NCBI GenBank assembly: GCA_937900065.1 | Contig: CALCDS010000084.1 | Location: 1-5,827, forward strand | DNA from: an uncultured Clostridiaceae bacterium | Lineage (GTDB): Bacteria; Bacillota; Clostridia; Clostridiales; Oxobacteraceae | Direction: 5' to 3' | Length of the DNA: 5,827 bases | Shown: positions 1 through 5,805 of the stretch, in pieces | How positions within the stretch are numbered: the first letter of the stretch is position 1 | Layout of the letters: every line of letters starts with the position of its first letter | The notes under the pieces: generated by a model | What the model was told of the DNA's origin: nothing | The model's input: the letters and a program-made list of their open reading frames with translations, nothing else | Databases searched by the model: none | Position numbers and translations under genes: made by a program

Positions 1-1
1 T

Positions 2-7
2 AGGAGG
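2..7 (+). promoter_or_regulatory. Ribosome binding site of valS
   Basis: AGGAGG lies 8 nt upstream of the ATG at 16 and matches the anti-Shine-Dalgarno core perfectly, which fixes the valS start. The window begins only 15 bases before the start codon, so the promoter and any T-box leader (common upstream of valS in Firmicutes) cannot be seen. Confidence 0.9.
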
Positions 8-15
8 AAACAGGA

Positions 16-2658
16 ATGGAAGATGGCAAAAATTTAGCCAAAACCTATGATCCAAAAGAATTTGAAGGAAGGCTGTATGAAACCTGGCTTAAAAAAGGAT
101 ATTTTTCACCCGAAATCGATAATAATAAAAAGCCGTATACGATAATGATGCCTCCCCCGAATATAACAGGACAGCTTCACCTGGGCCATGCATTGAACGG
201 CACGGTACAGGACGTGCTCATAAGGTGGAAAAGGATGCAGGGTTATTGTGCATTATGGCTTCCAGGAGAAGACCATGCAAGCATTGCGACCGAAGTCAAG
301 GTTGAGGAGGAACTCAAAAAGAAGGGTATCCTAAAGAAGGAAATAGGAAGGGAAGCTTTTCTAAAAGAGGTATGGAACTGGGCCCATAAGTATAGGGACA
401 GGATTAGAAAGCAGTTTATGAAGCTTGGTGTTTCCTGCGACTGGAACAGGGAACGCTTCACAATGGATGAAGGGCTTGACGATGCCGTAAGAAACGTATT
501 TGTCGAGCTGTATAAAAAAGGTTTGATATACCAGGGATACAGGATAATCAACTGGTGTCCCAGATGCAGGACCGCTCTGTCCGATGCTGAAGTCGAATAT
601 GACGAGGAAGAAGGGCATCTATGGCATATAAAATATCCCATAAAGGGGAGCAGCGAGTATGTCGTGGTCGCCACGACAAGGCCTGAGACCATGTTTGGAG
701 ATACTGCCGTTGCCGTGCATCCGGATGATGAAAGGTATAAACATCTGGTTGGCAAAACTGCGATACTTCCTTTGACAGATAGGGAAATACCTATTATTGC
801 TGATTCATATGTGGATATGGAATTTGGAACGGGATGCGTAAAGATAACTCCGGCTCATGACCCGAATGATTTTGAAGTTGGATTAAGGCATAATTTAGAG
901 CAGATCAGGGTGATAAATGATGACGGTACTATGAATGAACAAGCCGGAAAATATAGTGGAATGGACAGATATGACGCCAGAAGGGCTGCGGTTGAAGAAC
1001 TTAAGTCTCTAGGGCTCCTTGAAAGGATAGAAAAACATGTGCACAATGTTGGAAAGTGCTACAGATGTGGCACGACCGTAGAGCCAATACTTTCAAAGCA
1101 GTGGTTCGTGAAGATGAAGCCTCTTGCCGAACCCGCAATAAAGGCTGTCAAGGAAGGCGACACCCAGTTTGTGCCTGAAAGATTTTCAAAGATATACTTC
1201 AACTGGATGGAAAACATACAGGATTGGTGCATTTCAAGGCAGCTCTGGTGGGGGCACAGGATACCTGTATGGTACTGCAAAGATTGCAAAGAAGTGATCG
1301 TATCAAAGGAAACGCCCTCTAAATGTCCAAAATGCGGCTCCATTAGATTGGAACAGGATCCAGATGTGCTCGATACATGGTTCAGCTCAGCACTTTGGCC
1401 TTTCTCAACTCTGGGTTGGCCAAAAAAAACCGAGGATTTGAAATACTTCTATCCGACCGATGTTCTGGTTACCGCGTATGAGATAATATTCTTCTGGGTG
1501 GCCAGGATGATATTTTCGGGTATTGAATTTATGAAAGAGGTCCCGTTTAAATATGTTGTGATACATGGTATTGTCAGGGATTCGGAAGGAAGGAAGATGA
1601 GCAAATCCCTCGGAAATGGAATCGATCCGATTGAAGTAATCGATAAATATGGCGCGGACGCGCTCAGATTCATGCTGATTACCGGAAACAGCATGGGAAA
1701 TGATATGAGATACTATACTGAAAAGGTTGAAGCTGCCCGCAATTTTGCAAACAAGATATGGAACGCTTCCAGATTTGTAATAATGAACCTGGATGAAGGG
1801 GATATTAAAAAAGATTCGGCTTGCAATTTGGCTGTTGAAGACAGATGGATTATAAGCAGGTTCAATGATCTTGTGCTTGAAGTCACTGAAAACTTAAATA
1901 AGTTCGAGCTGGGGATTGCTGCGCAAAAGATATATGATTTTACATGGAGCCGATTCTGCGATTGGTATATAGAGATCGTAAAGCCAAGGCTCTATGGAAA
2001 CGATGATGCATCAAAGGATTCTGCAAGGTATACTCTGGTATCTGTGCTAAAGGGCATTTTAAAGCTTCTTCATCCATTCATGCCGTTTATCACTGAAGAG
2101 ATATATACTCATATAACAGATGAAGATGAATCGATAGTGATTTCAAAATGGCCGAAATATGATCCGTCTCTTAAAGACGCGGCTTCAGAGGATATGATGG
2201 AGGTCATAATAAATGCCGTAACGAGCATAAGAAACGTAAGGGCGGAAATGAATGTCCCTCCTTCAAAAAAAGCAAAGATGATACTGGTGACCAAAGACAG
2301 CCAAATAAAAGATATCATAGAGCAGGGCGGCATGTATTTTGAAAAATTAGCCGGTGCAAGCAGTATCACAGTGGCAGATTCAAAGGAAGGCGTACCTAAA
2401 AACGCAGTGAGCGCTATAATCGATGGTGCACAGATATATATGCCCCTTGAAGACCTGGTGGACATATCCAAGGAAAAAGAGAGGCTTGAAAGGGAAAAGG
2501 AGAGGCTTGAAAAAGAACTTCTAAGGTTAGATACAAAACTTGCCAACAAAAAGTTTGTATCTAGGGCTCCTGAAAATGTAGTTGAAGGGGAAAGAAATAA
2601 AAGGGTAAAATATGATGAGATGCTAAGGGCTGTATTAAAAAGGCTTGAAAATTTATAG
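16..2658 (+). CDS. valS: Valyl-tRNA synthetase (ValRS, class Ia)
   Basis: Cytoplasmic enzyme that uses ATP to charge tRNA-Val with valine and hydrolyses mischarged Thr-tRNA-Val. The 880-residue length is normal for bacterial ValRS. Seen in order: PPPNITG then the HIGH-type motif HLGH (residues 55-58); a C181/C184 pair; the CP1 editing domain with TTRPET (220-225) and AHDPND (280-285, which includes the acidic residue linked to editing in the family); C348/C351; WWGHRIPVWYC leading into a zinc-ribbon-like set C421, C424, C437, C440; KMSKS (527-531); a helical anticodon-binding domain from about DRW 609-611 to about 760; and a C-terminal coiled coil from about 815 to the end, rich in Lys, Glu, Arg and Leu, of the kind that contacts the tRNA elbow. 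The start is fixed by AGGAGG 8 nt upstream. The frame is intact with no missing motif. An intrinsic terminator follows 3 nt after the stop. Motif identities are seen; the domain roles come from family knowledge. Confidence 0.98.
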   Translation: MEDGKNLAKTYDPKEFEGRLYETWLKKGYFSPEIDNNKKPYTIMMPPPNITGQLHLGHALNGTVQDVLIRWKRMQGYCALWLPGEDHASIATEVKVEEELKKKGILKKEIGREAFLKEVWNWAHKYRDRIRKQFMKLGVSCDWNRERFTMDEGLDDAVRNVFVELYKKGLIYQGYRIINWCPRCRTALSDAEVEYDEEEGHLWHIKYPIKGSSEYVVVATTRPETMFGDTAVAVHPDDERYKHLVGKTAILPLTDREIPIIADSYVDMEFGTGCVKITPAHDPNDFEVGLRHNLEQIRVINDDGTMNEQAGKYSGMDRYDARRAAVEELKSLGLLERIEKHVHNVGKCYRCGTTVEPILSKQWFVKMKPLAEPAIKAVKEGDTQFVPERFSKIYFNWMENIQDWCISRQLWWGHRIPVWYCKDCKEVIVSKETPSKCPKCGSIRLEQDPDVLDTWFSSALWPFSTLGWPKKTEDLKYFYPTDVLVTAYEIIFFWVARMIFSGIEFMKEVPFKYVVIHGIVRDSEGRKMSKSLGNGIDPIEVIDKYGADALRFMLITGNSMGNDMRYYTEKVEAARNFANKIWNASRFVIMNLDEGDIKKDSACNLAVEDRWIISRFNDLVLEVTENLNKFELGIAAQKIYDFTWSRFCDWYIEIVKPRLYGNDDASKDSARYTLVSVLKGILKLLHPFMPFITEEIYTHITDEDESIVISKWPKYDPSLKDAASEDMMEVIINAVTSIRNVRAEMNVPPSKKAKMILVTKDSQIKDIIEQGGMYFEKLAGASSITVADSKEGVPKNAVSAIIDGAQIYMPLEDLVDISKEKERLEREKERLEKELLRLDTKLANKKFVSRAPENVVEGERNKRVKYDEMLRAVLKRLENL
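2479..2512 (+). repeat. 21-bp-period direct repeat in the valS coiled coil
   Basis: GAGAGGCTTGAAA occurs at 2479-2491 and again at 2500-2512, exactly 21 bp (7 codons) apart. It encodes the heptad-like units KERLERE and KERLEKE at the start of the C-terminal coiled coil. This looks like an internal heptad duplication, or convergence under coiled-coil constraint, and not a mobile repeat. Confidence 0.6.
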
Positions 2659-2661
2659 ATT

Positions 2662-2685
2662 AAAGGGGGCTTTGCCCCCTTTTTT
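2662..2685 (+). terminator. Intrinsic terminator after valS
   Basis: AAAGGGGGC at 2662-2670 pairs perfectly with GCCCCCTTT at 2674-2682 around a TTT loop, giving a GC-rich 9-bp stem. A run of six T covers 2680-2685. It starts 3 nt after the valS stop codon, which is the classic Rho-independent layout. The reverse strand would carry the A run 2662-2664 as a short U tract, so activity is expected mainly on the plus strand. It separates valS from folC transcriptionally, at least in part. Confidence 0.92.
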
Positions 2686-2690
2686 AAAGC

Positions 2691-2725
2691 TTGCATAGTG
2701 GATGCAACAGTGTACTTTTTACATT
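2691..2725 (+). repeat. Two adjacent short inverted repeats upstream of folC
   Basis: TTGCAT (2691-2696) and ATGCAA (2702-2707) form a perfect 6-bp inverted repeat around AGTGG. One base further on, AGTGTA (2709-2714) pairs with TACATT (2720-2725) around CTTTT, with one G-T wobble. They sit between the valS terminator and the folC ribosome binding site. They could fold in a folC leader RNA or serve as an operator, but both stems are short and chance is possible. I find no convincing sigma-A promoter in 2686-2736. Confidence 0.35.
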
Positions 2726-2733
2726 GAGGTGAT
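2726..2733 (+). promoter_or_regulatory. Ribosome binding site that selects the TTG start of folC
   Basis: GAGGTGAT extends complementarity to the 3' end of 16S rRNA (AGGAGGTGAT) and lies at suitable distance from TTG at 2737 (7 nt from GAGG). The first in-frame ATG, at 2755, is too far away and would remove the conserved first helix of FolC, so TTG is preferred. Confidence 0.8.
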
Positions 2734-2736
2734 ATT

Positions 2737-4044
2737 TTGAAATATGATGAGGCTATGAAATACATAGAGAGTGCTTTAAAATTCGGCTCCAAACTCGGAC
2801 TTGACAGGATTAAAAGGCTGCTTGTCCTGATGGGAAATCCGGAAAGGAAGATAAAGTGCATACATGTGGCCGGAACCAATGGCAAGGGCTCGGTAGCATC
2901 CATGATAGGGAGCATATTGATGGATTCCGGCTATAAAGTAGGCATGTTTACTTCACCACATCTTGAGCGTTTTTCGGAAAGGATAAAAGTAAATGACGAT
3001 GAGATATCAAATTATGATGTCGCAAGGCTTATAACATATATGGAACCGTTTGTGGACAGGGTCGTTGAGGAAGGGTATGACCATCCCACTGAATTTGAGA
3101 TTGTAACGGCTTTGATGTTCCAGTATTTTTACGAGAAAAATATTGATTTTGGAGTGATAGAAGTAGGACTCGGCGGAAGGCTTGATTCCACAAATGTGAT
3201 TGAGCCTTTGGTATCCGTTATAACTTCAATAAGCTATGACCACATGGCAATATTGGGAGATACTTTATCCAAGATAGCCTATGAAAAAGCCGGAATAATA
3301 AAAAAAGGAGGCATAGTCGTATCATACCCTCAAAAAAAAGAAGCGCTCGATGTTATAAAAAAGGTTTGCACTCAAAGAGGGGCATTGCTTATCGATTTAA
3401 GCGATTCTTATATAAATTTAAAGGAATATTCAATGTATTGTCAGACATTTGATGCTGTTTTAAATGGTGAAACATACGAGAATTTAAAGATCACTCTTAT
3501 AGGCGAACACCAACTGAAAAATGCCGCGACAGCCATAGCAGCGGTGAGGGCTCTTTCAAGAAGGGGAATCATAATAGATAAGAAACATATTTATTCCGGG
3601 CTTTTGAATGCAAGATGGAACGGCAGGCTTGAAGTCATGTCAAGCCTGCCGATCGTGCTGCTTGACGGCGCACATAATGTGGAAGGGATAACAAGCCTTA
3701 AGGAAGCCCTGGAAAAATATTTTAAATATAAAAACCTTATATTGATAATGGGAATTCTGGCAGATAAGCAGGTAAAAGAGATGTGCAGCATAATAATGCC
3801 AATGGCGGATTCGATAGTGGCAACGACTCCGGACAGCAATAGAGCGCTTTCGGCAGATAAGCTGGGAAGAATCGCAAAGTCTTACTGCAGCGATGTCTGT
3901 GTATGCCCTGCAATTGAAGATGCATACAAATGCGGCATGGATAAGGCACACAGGGATGATCTCGTGCTTTTTTGCGGCTCATTGTATATGATAGGGCATG
4001 TAAGGACTATTATGGTAAGGGATTTTAATATTGCTAAAGTTTGA
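2737..4044 (+). CDS. folC: Folylpolyglutamate synthase / dihydrofolate synthase (FolC, Mur ligase family)
   Basis: Cytoplasmic ATP-dependent ligase that adds gamma-linked glutamates to tetrahydrofolates and, in bifunctional members, joins glutamate to dihydropteroate. It has 435 residues, a normal length. Seen in order: P-loop GTNGKGS (46-52); TSPHLERFSERI (72-83), the folate-binding loop region; EVGLGGRLDSTN (142-153); SYDH (166-169) and AYEKAG (181-186), where K184 aligns with the lysine that is carbamylated in this family; GEHQLKNA (256-263); and DGAHN (310-314) in the C-terminal glutamate-binding domain. The TTG start is chosen from GAGGTGAT upstream and because the N-terminus YDEAMKYIES is typical of FolC. 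It follows valS as in B. subtilis, but behind a terminator. No canonical terminator follows. Whether it has both activities cannot be decided from the motifs alone. A perfect 12-bp inverted repeat lies inside the gene (3621-3651). Confidence 0.96.
   Translation: MKYDEAMKYIESALKFGSKLGLDRIKRLLVLMGNPERKIKCIHVAGTNGKGSVASMIGSILMDSGYKVGMFTSPHLERFSERIKVNDDEISNYDVARLITYMEPFVDRVVEEGYDHPTEFEIVTALMFQYFYEKNIDFGVIEVGLGGRLDSTNVIEPLVSVITSISYDHMAILGDTLSKIAYEKAGIIKKGGIVVSYPQKKEALDVIKKVCTQRGALLIDLSDSYINLKEYSMYCQTFDAVLNGETYENLKITLIGEHQLKNAATAIAAVRALSRRGIIIDKKHIYSGLLNARWNGRLEVMSSLPIVLLDGAHNVEGITSLKEALEKYFKYKNLILIMGILADKQVKEMCSIIMPMADSIVATTPDSNRALSADKLGRIAKSYCSDVCVCPAIEDAYKCGMDKAHRDDLVLFCGSLYMIGHVRTIMVRDFNIAKV
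3621..3651. repeat. Perfect 12-bp inverted repeat inside folC
   Basis: CGGCAGGCTTGA (3621-3632) is the exact reverse complement of TCAAGCCTGCCG (3640-3651), separated by AGTCATG. The mRNA could form a stable GC-rich 12-bp hairpin with a 7-nt loop. It lies within codons for residues about 295-305 (NGRLEVMSSLP) just before the DGAHN motif. No T run follows, so it is not an intrinsic terminator. The reading frame passes through it undisturbed. Confidence 0.85.
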
Positions 4045-4125
4045 AGCTGTCATGGGAAAAGTGAGCAGCTAAACTTCTGTAACTATTCAAAATTTATTTC
4101 ATAAGATAAAATAGATATTGATTTT

Positions 4126-4131
4126 GGGTGG
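4126..4131 (+). promoter_or_regulatory. Probable ribosome binding site of the beta-propeller gene
   Basis: GGGTGG lies 8 nt before the ATG at 4140 and is a moderate Shine-Dalgarno match. It overlaps the alternative GTG start at 4128, which itself has no ribosome binding site upstream. This favours ATG 4140 as the real start. Confidence 0.6.
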
Positions 4132-4139
4132 AATATCTT

Positions 4140-5087
4140 ATGGCCGGGAGACTTTTTGTAGCAAATTTCGGTGAAGACACTATTTCAGTGATAGATGCTT
4201 ACGCGAAAAAGCAACAGCATAAAATCGTTTTATCACATAGGCAGCAACATTACACAGAGGCAGGGACGCACTTGAAAAAATCTGTGATAGGGCCGCACAG
4301 CCTAAAATGCGGAAGGGACAAGGAGTATATATACAGCGTGGATTGTTTTGATGACAGCATAGCCGTGATAAATACTTCAAGCATGGATGTTGAAGAGTTT
4401 TTCTTTGCAGGCAATCATCCAAATGACATGGCATTTAGCAGTGATGATTCATATATATATGTGACAAACGGGGATTCGGATTCGGTCTCTGTAATAGATG
4501 CCTTGGCGCGGAAAATAATTTTTCAGGTATCAGTGGGCGCTATGCCCCATGGCATATGCATAAGCCCAAGCGGGGAGTATGTTTATACCGCTGACATGGA
4601 CAGCAATACGGTTTCCATGATAGATACATGGAGCAATTCCAAGGTGACTTGCATAAAAGTGGGGAAATGCCCTGTTGAAGTCGTGCCTTCAGCTGACGGG
4701 AGATATGTTTTTGCCATATGCAGTTACCTCGGGAATGATAGAAACGGAACCGTCTCAGTGATATCCACCCATAACTACAGTGTCATAAAAACAATAGACA
4801 TAGGTATGATACCCATACAAGGAGCTATATCAAATGACGGCCGCATGCTTTTTGTAACCAATATGGGAAGCAATGATGTATACGCAATTGATTTGAATCG
4901 TTTTGAAGTTATAAGGGTTATTGAATCAGGCAACATGGCAAGGGGAATCGCGATAAGAGAGGATGGACATATATTTGTTTCAAACAGCGAAGACAATAAC
5001 TTATCGATTATAGACCATGTGTCATGGGAAATATCATATAACATAGAAGTGGGCATTGAACCGACCTCCATGTTATATATCAAATAG
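4140..5087 (+). CDS. Cytoplasmic seven-repeat YVTN/YncE-type beta-propeller protein, function unknown
   Basis: A 315-residue protein built almost wholly of beta-propeller repeats of the YVTN (YncE-like) type. Seven copies of a motif of the form V-x-N-x-x-S-(D/N)-x-V-S-V-I-D are visible: residues 7-20, 65-79, 108-121, 149-163, 191-210, 239-251 and 280-292. Most are followed by V-G-x-x-P-x-G-I-x-x-S-x-D-G. This predicts a seven-bladed propeller. The chain begins in mid-repeat (RLFVANFGEDTISVID) and ends with VGIEPTSMLYIK, the other half, so the ends should close one blade together. Blade 1 has an insertion (about residues 31-50, polar with several His, Gln and Lys) and blade 5 a longer loop (about 195-203). 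There is no signal peptide, transmembrane helix or lipobox, so it should be cytoplasmic; many YVTN proteins are exported. Propellers of this family usually act as binding scaffolds; partner or ligand cannot be inferred. GTG at 4128 would add four residues but lacks a ribosome binding site. The gene follows folC after 95 bp and overlaps the convergent DUF4364 gene by 8 bp. Confidence 0.88.
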   Translation: MAGRLFVANFGEDTISVIDAYAKKQQHKIVLSHRQQHYTEAGTHLKKSVIGPHSLKCGRDKEYIYSVDCFDDSIAVINTSSMDVEEFFFAGNHPNDMAFSSDDSYIYVTNGDSDSVSVIDALARKIIFQVSVGAMPHGICISPSGEYVYTADMDSNTVSMIDTWSNSKVTCIKVGKCPVEVVPSADGRYVFAICSYLGNDRNGTVSVISTHNYSVIKTIDIGMIPIQGAISNDGRMLFVTNMGSNDVYAIDLNRFEVIRVIESGNMARGIAIREDGHIFVSNSEDNNLSIIDHVSWEISYNIEVGIEPTSMLYIK

Positions 5088-5601
5088 AGAATAGATCCAT
5101 CATGCTTTTATATATATCATGTCCTCCCTTTTTCCACTTTTCACAGATATATTTGGCCCTGTCCAGGGAAGATATGTTGATTTTAAGCTCTATTAAAGGC
5201 TTTCCATCCTTTGCAATCTTGCATATTACAATATAATCTTCATCGGATGGATAGTAATCAGCTGAAACATCATATTGGCTTTCAGGCACTTCATCCAAAT
5301 TATCCAAATATGAATCGATCACTTTTTTTTTGCTGTTGTTTATCCTGCTTCCGAAATAATCCAAAACATTTTTGCCTTTATAAGAAATGCTGTATAAATG
5401 CTTTTTATTTTCCTTGACAAGATTCAGAAAACCGGAATTCACAAGGTCGCCAAGGTAACGCTGAAGGCTGAAATAGTTTATAAGATTATTTTCTAAAACA
5501 ATTTCGGTTATTTTGATGTTTGAAACAGGTAGATTTATTTTATTAAAGATGTAAAGAAGGAGCAGTTTGTTCTCTGCAAGTTCCTGTCCGCCTTCCAACA
5601 T
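5080..5601 (-). CDS. DUF4364-like winged-helix protein, probable transcriptional regulator
   Basis: A 173-residue protein that I recognise as resembling the DUF4364 family of Clostridia, about this length, with no established function. Residues about 10-83 look like a winged helix: helix ENKLLLLYIFNKI, then NIKITEIVLENN, a recognition-like helix FSLQRYLGDLVNSGFL (44-59), and a wing VKENKKHLYSISYKGKNVL, ending in a helix. Residues about 115-173 form a second domain with strands (DYIVICKIAKDGKPLIELKINI) and a final helix (SLDRAKYICEKWKKGG) that might bind a ligand or mediate dimerisation. No membrane segment or signal peptide. The start is fixed by AGGAGG 7 nt upstream. The stop lies inside the convergent propeller gene, with no terminator between them. 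A DNA-binding role is inferred from the fold, not shown. The target is unknown; autoregulation or control of a gene beyond the right edge would be usual options. Confidence 0.85.
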   Translation of the reverse strand: MLEGGQELAENKLLLLYIFNKINLPVSNIKITEIVLENNLINYFSLQRYLGDLVNSGFLNLVKENKKHLYSISYKGKNVLDYFGSRINNSKKKVIDSYLDNLDEVPESQYDVSADYYPSDEDYIVICKIAKDGKPLIELKINISSLDRAKYICEKWKKGGHDIYKSMMDLFSI

Positions 5602-5608
5602 AACTCAT

Positions 5609-5614
5609 CCTCCT
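5609..5614 (-). promoter_or_regulatory. Ribosome binding site of the DUF4364-like gene
   Basis: On the minus strand TAAGGAGG reads from 5616 to 5609, with its AGGAGG core at 5614-5609, 7 nt before the ATG at 5601-5599. An ATG at 5608-5606 is out of frame and too close to the Shine-Dalgarno, so it is not the start. Confidence 0.88.
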
Positions 5615-5626
5615 TATAATCAGTCC

Positions 5627-5656
5627 ACTATAAAATTTAATTTATCCTTGATGCAA
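5627..5656 (-). promoter_or_regulatory. Candidate sigma-A promoter, proximal to the DUF4364-like gene
   Basis: On the minus strand TTGCAT (5656-5651) is followed after 18 nt by TATAGT (5632-5627). The -10 is 5 of 6 and the -35 is weak (3 of 6). Transcription would begin near 5620, just upstream of the AGGAGG, giving a very short leader. Position is good; sequence support is moderate. Confidence 0.4.
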
Positions 5657-5673
5657 AATGGATTGATTTCTAC

Positions 5674-5715
5674 GGTCGTTTCCGCTGGATTTTTTTAATT
5701 TTATTATGGACGACC
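5674..5715 (-). repeat. Bulged inverted repeat, possible leader hairpin
   Basis: GGTCGT (5674-5679) is complementary to ACGACC (5710-5715), and CC at 5682-5683 extends the pairing to GG at 5708-5709 across a 2-nt bulge, leaving a 24-nt AT-rich loop. If transcription of the DUF4364-like gene starts at the distal candidate promoter (5745-5753), this would fold in its 5' leader. It matches no riboswitch consensus that I recognise. Confidence 0.35.
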
Positions 5716-5743
5716 TATATAAGCTTAAATACGTTACAAACTA

Positions 5744-5767
5744 TATTATAACATATACTATATAATA
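5744..5767. repeat. AT-rich inverted repeat carrying TATAAT on both strands
   Basis: TATTATA (5744-5750) and TATAATA (5761-5767) are exact reverse complements around a 10-nt spacer. Each arm holds a consensus TATAAT, the left one read on the minus strand and the right one on the plus strand. The plus-strand copy lacks a recognisable -35 at normal spacing. Low-complexity AT sequence makes chance symmetry easy. Confidence 0.35.
5745..5753 (-). promoter_or_regulatory. Candidate extended -10 promoter, distal to the DUF4364-like gene
   Basis: The minus strand reads TGTTATAAT (5753-5745), an exact match to the extended -10 consensus TGnTATAAT. No good -35 is present at 16-18 nt, which extended -10 promoters tolerate. 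Transcription would begin near 5738 and give a leader of about 137 nt that includes the bulged hairpin at 5674-5715. Confidence 0.45.
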
Positions 5768-5784
5768 ATGCGGTTGTTTAGTAT

Positions 5785-5805
5785 AGACTCAGTTTTATTG
5801 AGTCT
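5785..5805. repeat. Palindrome with 7-bp arms at the right edge
   Basis: AGACTCA (5785-5791) and TGAGTCT (5799-5805) are exact reverse complements around GTTTTAT, with a possible extra G-T pair inside. On the plus strand the second arm runs into TTATATATTT, so it could be a weak intrinsic terminator; on the minus strand it lies upstream of the distal candidate -10 and could be a protein binding site. The window ends too soon to decide. Confidence 0.5.

Noticed and set aside
1..15. T-box leader for valS
   Set aside because: Expected from Firmicute biology, but only 15 bases upstream are present, so nothing in the sequence supports it.
243..755. Minus-strand open frame of 170 codons inside valS
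   Set aside because: It is an antisense shadow of a clear ValRS coding region. It has no ribosome binding site and a low-complexity Ser/Thr/Leu-rich translation. Other reverse frames within valS, folC and the propeller gene were rejected on the same grounds.
2109..2915. Minus-strand open frame of 268 codons across the end of valS and the start of folC
   Set aside because: It spans two well-supported genes and the terminator. Its Ser/Leu/Phe-rich sequence is what the reverse of a Lys/Glu-rich coiled coil gives, and no known family is visible.
4043..4077. Imperfect hairpin just after folC (GAA/TTC plus GCTG/CAGC with a 5-nt bulge)
   Set aside because: The stem is weak and interrupted, and no T run follows, so I do not call it a terminator.
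4084..4112. Possible promoter for the propeller gene: TATTCA, 17 nt, TAAAAT; also a loose sporulation-sigma-like CATAAGAT at 4100-4107
   Set aside because: The -35 matches only 3 of 6, and the sporulation-type boxes match poorly and lack a well-spaced upstream element. Too weak to list.
4128..4139. GTG at 4128 as the start of the propeller gene
   Set aside because: It has no ribosome binding site upstream, and it overlaps the GGGTGG that serves ATG 4140. The added residues VEYL are not part of a repeat.
5211..5417. Plus-strand open frame of 68 codons opposite the DUF4364-like gene
   Set aside because: It lies wholly antisense to a better-supported gene, and its translation is Cys/His/Phe-rich and unlike any family I know.
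5681..5700. Plus-strand TCC-GCT-GGA followed by a T run as a terminator
   Set aside because: Only three base pairs can form; the T run is part of a generally AT-rich intergenic stretch.
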